Origin: Tolypeutes matacus
Lineage: Eukaryota > Chordata > Mammalia > Cingulata > Chlamyphoridae
Reading direction: 5' to 3'
DNA: 64,000 nucleotides
Assembly: GCA_026826555.1 (NCBI GenBank)
Contig: JAKSZT010054569.1
Span: 3,710,258-3,774,257 of the forward strand
The notes beneath the pieces were generated by a model. That model was given only the letters and a program-made list of their open reading frames with translations. It had not been told where the DNA came from and did no database searches. Position 1 is the stretch's first letter, and every line of letters begins with the position of its first letter. Shown in pieces: positions 35,196 to 45,610 of the stretch. The translations under genes and the position numbers were made by a program.

Positions 35196-35709
35196 TCGAG
35201 GGAGAGAGATATCATATAAATTGCCCTACGTACTTCTGGGAGCCAGTCTCAAAAGAAGCCTGATTATTAAGCTATGGATTCCAACTGATTGAGCAATCAG
35301 AACAGGATATGAAACATGGAACAATCCCAGATAAGTAAAATAATTGCTCTATTTTAAATTTTCTACATTTTCAATCTTGTACTGCTACTGTCATGGAATA
35401 TGACTAAGACTATGAAAGAAAGAGAAATTTTATTATTTTAAACAGTTATTCAGAAATTCATAAAATAAACAAAATAGACTTTTCTAGCTCCCTTCAAGGT
35501 GAAAACTCTTCTTTAGCTTGGATTTTAGTGCCAATAATAACTGGGAGGTCAAGGCAAATTAATTTCAAGAAAGCAATGTACACCCAGTCTTTGAGACTGG
35601 GTGCTTATTATACTAGTCAGCAAAGAACACCTCTAGTCTCATTAGATTTAAGAATAAATCTAAAAACAAAGTTAATATCTCAGTCATCACCTGAAATACA
35701 AGAATTAAA
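35196..35709. other. Unassigned sequence, possibly L1-derived at its right end
   Basis: CCAGTCTTTGAGACTGGGTG at 35584-35603 contains an inverted pair (CCAGTCT and AGACTGG). Nothing else is recognised up to the L1 at 35710. Confidence 0.45.
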
Positions 35710-36032
35710 AGCAAGTTACACCCATTCATGACTAAAAACTCTCAGCAAACAAGGAATAGAAAGGGGAACTTTCTCAACTGGATAAAGAACACCTAAAGAA
35801 ACTACAGCAAACATCATTCTTTATGGTAAAAGGTGGAATGCTTTTCTGCTTTCCTCCTAGGATTGGGAACAAGACAAAGATGCATACAAGATGTCTGTTC
35901 TCACTAAACTTATTCAGCATAGTACTGGATAACCTAGCCAGTGAAATAAGGCAAGAAAATAAAACAAAAGGTATATAGATTGGAAAGAAGGAAGAAATGA
36001 AACTGTTCCTATTTGTTTATGAAATAGTATAC
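35710..36032 (+). mobile_element. Old L1 ORF2 fragment (outer host of a nest)
   Basis: ACTCTCAGCAAACAAGGAAT, AAACTACAGCAAACATCATT, AACAAGACAAAGATGCATAC, CATAGTACTGGATAACCTAG and AGGCAAGAAAATAAAACAAA follow ORF2 in order, with stops and small deletions. It is cut at GAAATAGTATAC (36021-36032) and resumes at 37181. Confidence 0.88.
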
Positions 36033-36248
36033 ACTGAGAATATACTTGCTGTCTTGATTTTGTGATAATCAGCGTAGGCTAAACATTCGCTATATTAGAA
36101 ACCATGCATGTGTCCCCAGACCTAGTTTTTCTCCCTAGGTCTGGTTTTTAGAATGCTGGTGATAAACTAAGCCTGATTTATTATATGAACATCCTGTATG
36201 GGAAAAGACTAACTTTGGGTATCTTTCGTCAACCTTAAGAGATATAGC
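36033..36248 (+). mobile_element. Younger L1 3' end, part 1
   Basis: From the duplication at 36032 to the SINE start. It includes CCCCAGACCTAGTTTTTCTC and GATTTATTATATGAACATCC. It is the 5'-truncated part of the element whose tail lies at 37161-37168. Confidence 0.75.
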
Positions 36249-36728
36249 AGGGGGATGGATGTGGCTCGGGTGGTTGGGTGTCCATCTCCCATATGGAGGG
36301 ACCTGCATTCGATCTCCGGGACCTCCTGGTAAAAATTGAAAAAAATTAAAATATAGAAGGCGCGTGGGCCACCAGGCCCCACGCACGGGTGAGCCCACCA
36401 GGCCCCGTGTGCAGGTGCACCATCAGGCCCCGCGAGCCACGCAGCAAGATGATGACGTAACAGGAGAGTGACACAAGGGAGAGCCAAGACAAGATGCACA
36501 GAAAAACCAGGAACTAAGGTGGCGCAGGCGGTAGGACGCCTCTCTCCCACATCGGAGATTCCGAGGATTGAATCCCAGTGAAGACAGGAGGAGAAAGATG
36601 AGAAGAGGGGGCAGGAAACAGACACAGAGTTGCCCAGCAAATAGACACAGAAACAGCAAAAACGGGGGTGGGGGGGAGGGTAAAAATGGATAAAAGTAAG
36701 TAAGTAAATAAATAAATCCTTAAAAAGA
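36249..36728 (+). mobile_element. Dimeric tRNA-derived SINE (DAS-related)
   Basis: The first head, 36249-36335, has GGATGTGGCTCGGGTGGTTG and a TTCGATCTCC B-box. A GC-rich linker with three copies of CCAGGCCC/CAGGCCCC follows. A second, different tRNA-like head lies at 36508-36590, with AGGTGGCGCAGGCGGTAGGA and GGATTGAATCCC. A GAAACAGACACAGA-rich part and AAGTAAATAAATAAATCC end it. At 480 bp it is over twice as long as other DAS copies here. No convincing duplication was found. Confidence 0.75.
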
Positions 36729-36774
36729 ATGTATAGGGGAGAAAGATATGGGCTATAGTTAGAAGTAATACTTT
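36729..36774 (+). mobile_element. Younger L1 3' end, part 2
   Basis: GAAAGATATGGGCTATAGTT lies between the two SINE insertions. The last 14 bases, AGAAGTAATACTTT (36761-36774), are the left duplication of the next SINE. Confidence 0.75.
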
Positions 36775-36955
36775 TTTTTTTTTTAAAGATTTTATTTATT
36801 TATTCATTTATCCCCCCCTTGCTGCCTGTGCTCGCTGGGTCAGCTAACCACTCCGTGCGGGCGGGCTTGCCTTCACCAGGAGGCCCTGGGAACTGAACCC
36901 GGGGCCTCCCATATGGTAAACGGGAGCCCTACTGATTGAGCCACAGCCGTTTCCC
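36775..36955 (-). mobile_element. DAS-type SINE, short form
   Basis: The minus strand begins GGGAAACGGCTGTGGCTCAA and has the GGTTCAGTTCC B-box and an A-rich tail. A 14-bp duplication, AGAAGTAATACTTT, lies at 36761-36774 and 36956-36969 without mismatch. Confidence 0.95.
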
Positions 36956-37168
36956 AGAAGTAATACTTTGACGATGCTGTTTCCTGATTTGTTAACAAAT
37001 GTTTCACAGCGATGAAGGGTGTTTGTGTGTGTGTGGGGGGTGTGGGAGCCCTGTATGATGTTATGTATGTTTGTTTTGTAAGTTCACATTGTTTACTGAA
37101 CACTTATAGTTTATGTATGTTCATGTAGGAATGATATAGTTCAATAAATTGTTTTATGTAAAAAAAAG
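36956..37168 (+). mobile_element. Younger L1 3' end, part 3 with poly(A)
   Basis: GTTAACAAATGTTTCACAGC, (GT)n near 37020-37035, GATGTTATGTATGTTTGTTT, AATGATATAGTTCAATAAAT and a short A run end this L1. It is followed at once by the second copy of GAAATAGTATAC (37169-37180). Confidence 0.88.
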
Positions 37169-37680
37169 GAAATAGTATACAAGGTTCAGGTAGGTTGTGA
37201 GATACACACAGAAATCTATTGTATTCCTAAATACATACAGAAACATACAAAAACCAAAATTAAAAACACAACACCATTTACAGTCACTCTCAAAAATGAA
37301 AACAAATTTAGAGGTATAATGCAAATATAAGGAGACAGGTAGCATGGGGGAGTTCTTTTGTCGTGACGGAACAGTTTTGCATCATAATTGTGGTGGTAGT
37401 TACATGATTCTACACACAGAATGAAACTGCACAGAACTGTATACATGCTCACACACTCACAAAATGAATGCATGTTAAAAAGATGGTGAAAATGGGTAAG
37501 ATCTTTAGTCTAGTTGACAGTCATGTACCAAGGTCAGTTTCCTAATTTTCATATTGTAATACAGCTATATAAAATGTCACCATTGGAGTCAGCTGAGTGA
37601 GAGATACATGGGATTCTTTGTACTACTTCTGCCAACTTCTAGCGAGTCTATAATTATTTCAAAATAAAAAAAAATTTTTT
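37169..37680 (+). mobile_element. Old L1, resumed: ORF2 then 3' UTR
   Basis: ORF2 resumes with AGATACACACAGAAATCTAT and ACCATTTACAGTCACTCTCA. Near 37325 it jumps to the 3' UTR, where GTACCAAGGTCAGTTTCC, AAAATGTCACCATTGGAGTC and AATTATTTCAAAATAAAAAA mark the end. The gap reflects an internal deletion. Confidence 0.85.
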
Positions 37681-38769
37681 TAAAGCAAGCTAAAATTTTG
37701 GTAGTGGATATTCTTCACTTCTAGAGTATTTTGAAAAAATAATAAACTAAGTAAATCTCTTCTTCCTGTTTTCCTTTACAGATAAAGAGCACTATATCCA
37801 AGCAATCAATGATAATACCAAATATGGGTTCAGATAAAGAAATAAACAAAAAAACTTTATGAAAGTACTTACATGAGAAATAGAAATAAATTCCAAAACA
37901 TTTTAATACTGATGTCTATACCAATTTTTAACTTTGTAATATACAGCTTCTTTAAGTCATTTAAAATCCTTTTTTTGGGAATATAAATGTATTTCAATAA
38001 AATAAAATAAGGTTTAAATAAGTAATAGATGTTAATCAGGTATATTTTGAAAGAAATTAAGTTATACTCCTCTTACTAACACAATAGACTGCTATACTTT
38101 TCTTAAAATATAGTTTTTTTTTTTTTAAAAACACTGTAGTCTCATTAAATGATCAGTATTACTAAATATCAAGTTAACTAAACTAATTCAATTTTTCCCC
38201 TGACAATCTATATGTACATCCCAGAAATGGTGGATAAAAACCTTTACTGGTTGTGCAAGTTACAGCTGTACATCAAGAAAAAGCTCCTGCACAGAATCCA
38301 CTGAGTGACTAGTATCCTCTTTTAAAGTGTTCAGTTTCTTCCCAGGTTCCCAAATAAACATCTCCATACAAAAGCTTAATAACTTCCTACCACCTTTTGG
38401 GAGGCCTCCTGGACTGTAGCTCAAGCTAAAAGACCTAACCAGTTTTAAGGACAAAGAGTATGTATGTATCAATTGACTCTGGCCTTCCCAATTACTTTTA
38501 ATGTGGACAGTAAAGATGAACTAAAATATTATATTTTTAGTTATATTATTTAACTGTATAAAGAACTTTCAAAGGACATAAGAAATTAAATATAGTATTA
38601 GCTGTGATTTGATCTGATATGGGACAAAGGGAAATGGAGACTTCACTTATCTCTTTTATAATTTTTTAAGTTTTGAACCATGAGAATGTATTACCTACTG
38701 AAAAAATTAAATAAAAAGGAAATGTCCAATTTTACCAGAACAAAAGGGGTGCTATGAAAACAAAGCATA
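37681..38769. other. Unassigned AT-rich sequence with a terminal-exon-like site
   Basis: A strong acceptor-like tract ends at 37781 and is followed by a 26-codon frame and an AATAAA at 37996-38001. Otherwise no repeat or gene is recognised. Confidence 0.45.
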
Positions 38770-38846
38770 ATCCAGCAAATCTAGCACCTAGAATGGTACT
38801 TGACACACAGGAGACACTCAAATGCTTGATGAATGAATGAATTACA
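38770..38846 (+). mobile_element. L2 3' terminal fragment
   Basis: CAAATCTAGCACCTAGAATG, GTACTTGACACACAGGAGAC and GATGAATGAATGAATT form the classic L2 end. Confidence 0.75.
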
Positions 38847-38984
38847 CAAATCAATCACAAGGCTGAGATGAAATTTGTGAACATTTTTACATTTTCTAAA
38901 AACACAAGGCAAAGTGCTTTGTAAAAATCTTAGGCTATTACAATTTATGGGAAATAAAGGGAATAGAATCCATTTTAAGGGGAT

Positions 38985-39510
38985 AAAAAGTCAAGGGAGT
39001 GAGAATTGTTCCAGATTAAGATATTTATGAGAAACAACAATTAAAGGCTGTAGACCCTTATTTGGATCTTGACTTGAACACATCAACTATAAAAAGTTAG
39101 ATTGGAGACAAATGAGGAAATCTGAATGTGGACTGAGTTTAAATGATATTAAAGAACTATTGCTAATGTTAAGTGTGATAATGGGTGATTGTTACATAAA
39201 ATTTTTTCTTTATTAAAGATACATATGAAATATTTAAGGTGCAATGACAATGTCTGTGGTTAGTTTTAATAACTACAAGCCCTTTTCCAAAAAAAAAAAA
39301 AAAAGAAAAAAGGAAGGAAGGAAGGGAGGGAGAGACAGAGAGATGGAGGGAGGGAGGAAGGATAGATAAAGGTAGAAAGGACAAATAAATGAAGTTCGGC
39401 AATATGTTATTAAATATGGAGGATGATATTCTGAGGTCCATTATACTATTTTCTCTAGCTTTGTGTATGTTTGAAACTTTAATAAAAATATATATTTTTA
39501 AGTCCCAACC
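38985..39510 (+). mobile_element. Old L1M-type 3' UTR
   Basis: ACCCTTATTTGGATCTTGAC, GATATTAAAGAACTATTGC, AAGTGTGATAATGGGTGATT, CCATTATACTATTTTCTC and GTATGTTTGAAACTTTAATA follow the same consensus as the copy at 51180. An A run passing into (GGAA)n/(GGGA)n at 39289-39366 has expanded inside it. Confidence 0.75.
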
Positions 39511-40189
39511 TAAGTCAGCAGAATGACAGCAATTGATCTCTTGGAGTTTCCACAATCAGTATGACTGCCCTCTCTTTCATTGACCAGTAGGAAATTCAGA
39601 TGATATTAGGATGAGATTTTGTGTCCCCTCTATAAGTTTATCTCATTTCTGGCTACTATTTGCTAAGGGAATGTGAACTCATGGTAAATTTGGAGAATCA
39701 TGTCCATTCTGAAACCACATGTAAAACATCTGAATTGTCTTTACCACTCCTTCATTTGCACAAGCAATCAAGAGTTAACTTTGGGATGAAATCATTTCAC
39801 ATCTCTGTTCCAAAATCTCTGTTAAATGTTCTACTTGAATGCTTAAAATGTTTTGTTTAGAAGAAATTTAATCACTTCAAGAAATCTGGTCTGAAGAAGT
39901 ACTTCTTTCTATTCTTTTGGAGATTCATTTCTAAGGGACTGGCCAAAAAGTATTTAATAACTAAGCTTTACTTCAGTTTCATGGAATACCTAATACAGGA
40001 GCATCTATTGGTACCTACTATTGGGAGGAGGGAGACTTGCTTGCCCTTGCTTTTGCTTGCCCTTTCCCTTGCATTTTATAACTCTCTTAAGGGGAAAAAC
40101 AAAAAATAATTCATTTTTCATGGAAAAAAAGTCACTGGAGCACGTGCTTTTGACATCTCTTTTCTTGAGTTGTGCAGGTGGAACAATGT
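39511..40189. other. Unassigned sequence
   Basis: No gene or repeat recognised. Opposite-strand frames at 40005-40269 overlap each other. Confidence 0.5.
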
Positions 40190-40384
40190 CTCCTGCTATC
40201 ACCTTGGCCACCTGGCAAATTCCAAGACCTTCTTCAATACCTGCCTCTACTATCATTGCACCTCTGTGAACCCTTATTTTCCGGTCCTTCAGGAATTCAC
40301 TAGCATTCTCTTCTGTTATTTTATTGCACTTTGTTTATACCTTGAAGACAGCACTTTCTACAGTGCAGCATAATTTACTATTTC
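40190..40384 (+). mobile_element. L2 fragment, left part (split by DAS)
   Basis: TTATTTTATTGCACTTTGTT and a CTTGAAGACAG block resemble the L2 3' region and join with GAGGAGCTCAAGGGTGGGAA at 40623. The last 16 bases are the left copy of the DAS duplication. Confidence 0.6.
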
Positions 40385-40579
40385 TTTTTTTTTTTTTTTT
40401 TTTTTTTAAGATTTTATTTATTTATTCATTTATCCACCCCCCCTGCTGCCTGTGCTCGCTGGGCCAGCCAACCACGCCGTGCGGGCGGGCCTGCCCTCAC
40501 CAGGAGGCCCCGGGAACCGAACCCGGGGCCTCCCATATGGTAAATGGGAGCCCCACTGATTGAGCCACAGCCGCTTCCC
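40385..40579 (-). mobile_element. DAS-type SINE, short form
   Basis: The minus strand begins GGGAAGCGGCTGTGGCTCAA and has the GGTTCGGTTCC B-box and an oligo(A) tail of about 22. The duplication CATAATTTACTATTTC (16 bp) at 40369-40384 and 40580-40595 is identical. With 968-1159 it is among the best preserved copies in the window. Confidence 0.96.
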
Positions 40580-40715
40580 CATAATTTACTATTTCACATG
40601 TTGTTTTCCCTCCCTAGGTTGTGAGGAGCTCAAGGGTGGGAATATGTCTTTTTTATTTATCTTTGTACCTAGAGAACCTGGCTCCAACCTGTATACATAA
40701 CAAGTACTCTACACC
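40580..40715 (+). mobile_element. L2 fragment, right part
   Basis: GAGGAGCTCAAGGGTGGGAA and ATTTATCTTTGTACCTAGAG continue the L2 toward its 3' end. Confidence 0.7.
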
Positions 40716-41889
40716 TTAATAAAAGACAGGAAAGCAGTGAGAAGAGAAGCAAAAAATGGAGGTTCCCCCCAAATGCAGCTCACCGTGCAGGCTATCTTTT
40801 TTCAAGAGGCTGAATGTTGGAGAGATGGAAGGACAACATGGAAGCCACAGAATCAGTGAGCTAGGTATAAGCCTAGAGCTTTATACATTTAAGGAATCAT
40901 TAAATCTTTCATTAATGAAAGAAAAGAATGGAGAGTTCTTTAAGACACTATGGAAATGGAAATGCAGGGTTAGAAATCAGAAAAGTTAAAGTTATGTGAG
41001 TAAGGTATCTAATTACACCTTGACAGTTGCTTTCTTTTAAAATTCTCTATGTATCAATTACTTTAAAATATAGCTATCTAGGCCTAGAGTTGAAGATTAG
41101 TTATTTTACTAAATAATTTTATTTCCAAAAAGGAAAACTATGCTAGAATTTGTTTCTCAGGTAAACCATGTCTATATCCCAATCCCTAAGATAATGTAGC
41201 ATGATCAACCAAGTGAGTATCTCCTAAAGCAGGAAACCATAAATGTAGACCAAATGTATAAGAAAAAACAAACAGTCCTCAGTACTATGCCTGAGAAATA
41301 CAGAACCCTCAGTGGCAGGACCAGTGTCTGACACATGGCTGTTCAGTGAATTCATGCTGAATAAATGAGTAATGTATAAACAATAAAACATGATCATAGC
41401 ATATACATCATATTCTACTAATCTGGCAGCCTCCTTCACCCTCATTTAGCAATGCTCATAATTCAGTGTCTAGAATCTTAAAAATTGTTGTTATTCCATA
41501 TCAAGGTAGCTCTTTTCTTCTCGACTACACCTTCCACAAAGAATCTAAAGATCAGGCCAAAGTCCAGAGTCTCTATTCTTGGCAAAGTTCCCCACCCCAA
41601 TTACCGGGGGAGCCAATCCTAGCAGATTAGTAAGAGGTAATCAGAACCTTCTCCACCCAACACAGCTAGTATAGAAAACAACACTGCCTCTGAGATAAAC
41701 AAAGACATTGTTGCCCCAACTCTTTACCCTATTCTAAGGAAGAATCAGGAGAGAGGGAGATGTTGACTTTCTGCCATGGGCAGACACTCAGCTTGCCTAC
41801 ACTGAATCAGTCAAGGATGCTGAGCTGTGGGAATGGGCTGTGACAGCAACTATAACTGACTGACCTGGCCATAATTATCAAAACTTATT
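40716..41889. other. Unassigned sequence with a possible L2 end
   Basis: CAGTGTCTGACACATGGCTG and GCTGAATAAATGAGT near 41320-41370 may be an eroded plus-strand L2 end. A 77-codon plus frame at 40756-40989 lacks splice or domain support. No gene recognised. Confidence 0.5.
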
Positions 41890-42010
41890 ATTGCAAATGA
41901 CTTTCAGTGACCCTTAGACCTCAGTTAGGCCCCTCACTGTTGTACATTTCAGGAAACTGAGGCCCAGACACATGAAAAGATTTGCCTGAGAACAAAAAGT
42001 CAGTGAGGAC
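41890..42010 (-). mobile_element. MIR fragment
   Basis: TGTACATTTCAGGAAACTGA, GGCCCAGACACATGAAAAGA and AGTCAGTGAGGAC keep reverse-complement MIR order. Confidence 0.65.
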
Positions 42011-42959
42011 AAAGCAGTTCCAAGTTTCCAGTCTCCCATAGGGAGAAAAGTACTGAGGAACAAAGAAGAAAGAGGGGGTGAAACCTACAATCAGTTCACT
42101 GGGAACTGAGGCAGCTGGATTCGCTTTGTCAGCAGATGCTACTCCATCACCCCACTTGTCAACGCCAGAGCCTCTGCTCACCTGGGTAGATCTGCTAAGC
42201 CCTATGCAAATATTTTGAGGATATAACTGTTAGTAAGGTATAACTGCTTAGGGACTTACACAATGGTCTGAAAAAAAAAAAGAGGAGAAAAGGGTGAATG
42301 CTCAAGTAGATATGCAATAGAAAGGACAAAAAAAGAAATAGAAATTGTAGGAAAGGTTACAAAAAAAGAACTTGCCTCAGAGAAGCCCTTATGGCTGGAT
42401 GAGAAAAAGATTAGGCAAACAGAGGGAGCCCTGCCAGGCAGGGGCTGATTATATGTTGTGCAAATTAGGGTTAGAAAGAGGGGGAATTCTACCTACTAAA
42501 AAGAAAAAAAAGGTCTCAAAATCACTGTCCTAAATTACTTATAAACTATGTTGAACAATTTAGAACTTAAAAAAAAAAAAATAGCAACACCCAGTTAGGA
42601 AACAAATGGTCTGTTGAAGACAGGACTTTTTGAGCTGGTATCACTCTGCCCAACCTCAGTTTGTTCTGATTGCAACCAGGCTGTCCTGGATCAGTATTAA
42701 ACTCTAGGGAGCAGTACAGGGAACTGCCAATCACTGTCTTCTTATCACAGCTCAGGTAAACTTCACACAGATGTACACATACACGTGCACATGCACACAT
42801 GCACACATACACACACAACACGAAATCACTGAACACTGTGCCTGGAACATAGCAGGCGCACAAGTAATGTCAGCTGCTATTTTTTCCCCTTCCTCCTTCA
42901 TAGTAATAGAAGTCGTAGGGGTAGTTGTAACCATATGAAAAAGTGGCAAATAGGTAATA
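42011..42959. other. Unassigned sequence with a CA-rich tract
   Basis: An interrupted CA/GCACA tract lies at about 42773-42820. CTGTGCCTGGAACATAGCAG at 42837-42856 is an L2- or MIR-like 3' end. Frames of 98 and 65 codons on the minus strand read through the CA tract. No gene recognised. Confidence 0.5.
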
Positions 42960-43035
42960 ATAGAGGGTTTGCAGTCCTGTGGGTCTGAAATGAAATCCTA
43001 GCTCTGGTACTTAATCAGGGTTGCTGCTGGCATAT
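42960..43035 (+). mobile_element. Short MIR fragment
   Basis: GGTCTGAAATGAAATCCTAG followed by CTCTGGTACTTA resembles the 5' half of MIR. Confidence 0.4.
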
Positions 43036-43132
43036 AAAGAATCTTTATATTACAAAATTATGTGTCTGTGTAAAATAAAATTAAAAGGAGCCCTGTCTGG
43101 AGGATGAATGAAAAGATGTCCCTTCCTCTCAC

Positions 43133-43279
43133 CTGGTCCAGTCCCAAAGGGCATATGGCTCCACAAATGGAGCAGCTGGACAAGTAGAGCACTGGTGGGC
43201 TTTCAGCCCCACTCACTATCTTATCAATCAGTATCATCATCATGGTCATCGCTGTCATCATCATTACTGTCGTCAAGAA
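43133..43279 (-). other. Exon-like segment, minus strand (weak candidate)
   Basis: Minus-strand reading gives a pyrimidine-rich acceptor, TCCTTGTTTTTCTTCCCAG, ending at 43280. A 147-base segment follows, then the donor CCAG|GTGAGA. Only one frame is open, 49 codons, and the length is a multiple of three. Against it, the first third is an (ATG)n-like low-complexity run giving repeated Met, and the open frame extends past both splice sites. No family recognised. Confidence 0.2.
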
Positions 43280-43394
43280 CTGGGAAGAAAAACAAGGACT
43301 CTGGGAGGATTCAGTCCTCTCCATTTCTATTACTCCCGATTCTGATCTTTCCAAGATTCCTGAATTCTATTTGTCCAATTGAGAGCCTTAGTTC

Positions 43395-43705
43395 ACAGCT
43401 CTGATCATGTCATCCCCTCTTTAGGAGTCTCTTGGCCATCCACTCCCTGCTCAATTAAGACCCGGTTCCTCAGACTGGCATTCTGGGTTCGCCAGGGTAC
43501 AGGACCTATCTACCTCTGAGCCACATTCCCCCTCATGCAACCTGGCAGCTTGGCAAATATCTGCCCTATTCTTTCCTTCCTTTGCTAAAAGATAAGAACA
43601 TTGAGGACACAGATATTTGCCTGTATTGTTCACATATGAGTCCCAAGCACCTGGAAGAGTGGTTGGTACTTAGCAGGTGCTCAACAAATATTGGAGCATG
43701 AATGA
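43395..43705 (+). mobile_element. L2 3' end with internal deletion
   Basis: GATCATGTCATCCCCTCTTT and AGGACCTATCTACCTCTGAG, then CTGTATTGTTCACATATGAG and TTAGCAGGTGCTCAACAAAT, follow L2, with the middle shortened. Confidence 0.85.
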
Positions 43706-44139
43706 ATTTGCTCATTGCAGACCCTTTCACCTGGAAATCAATCCAGTCTTCAAAATTTTATCCTTCCTTTAATGTCTATCTTACATGAAAGCTTTACAGA
43801 GTCCCAATTTATTTTTCCATGGAACAATTTGAACAAAGTGCTTAATTTGAAAAGAAAAACAGCAATTAGAATTTTTAAGATTTTAAAAGTTGAAGTGTTG
43901 TAAACCATTTACTCTTCTAGAACCAGTCAAATTATTCTAATGCCCTTTAGGAGGAATAAATATACATTCATCCATTACGGCTTTAAGTGAGATGTGCGTA
44001 AACACTGTTACAGATTGGTAATGCCTATTTGATTAAAATGAGCAAAGTTACCCAACTTCACTCCATACTTTATAAAAGGTCTGGGACCTAAGCCAGCTTA
44101 AATTTAAGATCACTTTAGTTTCACAGGAAGTACTGCACA
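43706..44139. other. Unassigned sequence
   Basis: No gene or repeat recognised. Confidence 0.5.
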
Positions 44140-44255
44140 GAAGGTAAGGTGTGGACTTTGGTGTAGGTTTATTATGTGAAGGCAAGTTCACCTTTCCAAG
44201 CCTTGGTTACCTCACCTGTAAAGGGGGGGGGCAGGGTAATAGTAGTAACTACTTT
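44140..44255 (+). mobile_element. MIR fragment
   Basis: CAAGCCTTGGTTACCTCACC, TGTAAAGG and AATAGTAGTAACTACTTTAT match plus-strand MIR. Confidence 0.75.
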
Positions 44256-44261
44256 ATTAGT

Positions 44262-44640
44262 TAGGATAGGCTAGGCAATGCTGCAGTAACAATTAACTCC
44301 TAAAATGCCCATGTCTTGTCACAGTGAAGTTTATAATTTGCTCATGGAAAGTCTGCTGCTTATACAAATGACTGTCCTGGGCAGCTACCTTCAATTCAAA
44401 GACTCAGTGATCCAGGTTGGCAGAAGAAGAGAATTACTGGAGCGCCACAGAGGCTTTTTACCAACCCAGCCTTGAAGTGATGTTGCCAATTCTGCTCATG
44501 TACCATTGGTAAGAAGTAGTCACACGGTCTAGGCCAACTACAAGGGGGCTGGGGGGTATAGTTTTCTAAATGCCCAGAAAGGAGGAATATGAAATGAGAT
44601 TTGGTGGACTTATACTTCTGTCATAACTATCTCATCAAGT
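44262..44640. repeat. Ancient interspersed repeat, family uncertain
   Basis: ATAGGCTAGGCAATGCTGCA, GCAGTAACAATTAACTCC, CTTGAAGTGATGTTGCC, CATGTACCATTGGTAAGAAG and CAACTACAAGGGGGCTGGGG recall a widespread old mammalian element whose name and class I cannot fix from memory. Confidence 0.5.
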
Positions 44641-45179
44641 TGTGGTGTATACTGAACAGATAATAAATGTGTGGATCTTGGGACATGCCTGACACATAGT
44701 AAACATTCTAGGATATTCTATGGATATAAAGTAAATTAGGTTGCTACTATTGTGATACAGAGACATGGATCTTTATATTCAAAAATTCCCTACTGAATGA
44801 AAATTCAGGCTGAGTTAGAATTTAATGGCTGATCTCTCTGCATTTATCTGTGCATTTTAAATGATCCTGTTCCTAAGCATGCTGAGAAAGGATATTCCAG
44901 AGAGCCAGTACAATCTGCATATATGACTCAGCCCTGGTGCCTGCTGTGGACAATTATTGAGCCCACTGGGCTTAGGCTTGCTTGCCTTAGAAGTTCCTAA
45001 GAAATGCCTCTGTTTCAGATATAAGGTTCCTTCTTGACTTTTCTGAACTCTTTGCCACAACACCATAATTTTTGTATCATTTATTGCCACATTCTAGCTC
45101 AAAGCAAATACGAAGTTATATTTTTTCCAGAAAGTGATAAAAATTTAAGTAGCTTAAATAATAAGGATTTCTGTTCAAA
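44641..45179. other. Unassigned sequence
   Basis: GACATGCCTGACACATAGTA at 44682-44701 may be a MIR or L2 3' scrap. A 77-codon minus frame at 44857-45090 is unsupported. Confidence 0.5.
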
Positions 45180-45610
45180 GATGGACATTAGAGACAAAAT
45201 TAATAGATAGGTAACTTATAGGAAGAAGATAATGGTCAAGACTAAAACAAGAGATTAACATCTAGAATATATAAGAAATGTCATCAAATCAGTAAGTAAA
45301 AGACAAGAAACAATGGACAAATGGACAAAAATATGAATAGTTAACTTTCAGAAGAGGAAGTAAATGGCTAAATGAAAATAAAAGTATGAATTAGCCTACT
45401 AGTAGTCAGAGAAATATAAATTAAAGCAAAGTACCAGAAGACTGGCAAAAATTGTAAATTCAGATGAAATCAAGTGTTTGCATTACTGTGGGAAAATAAG
45501 CATCCTCAAGCACTGCTGGTGAGATTGTAAACTGGAGATTGTAAAGGCTTTCCAGAAGGGCAATCGGGCAGTGCTGTAAGGATGTTCATCCCTTTGGGAA
45601 TGAGAAGTAA
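45180..45610 (+). mobile_element. Old L1 ORF2 3' fragment
   Basis: AAAAGACAAGAAACAATGGA, CTTTCAGAAGAGGAAGTAAA, TCAAGCACTGCTGGTGAGAT and GGCAATCGGGCAGTGCTG follow the end of L1 ORF2 with heavy decay. Confidence 0.8.

Noticed and set aside
35584..35603. Stem-loop (CCAGTCTTTGAGACTGGG) as an RNA gene or terminator
   Set aside because: A six to seven base stem with no conserved context. Such inverted pairs are common by chance.
36209..36640. Open frame of 143 codons, minus strand
   Set aside because: It is antisense to the dimeric SINE.
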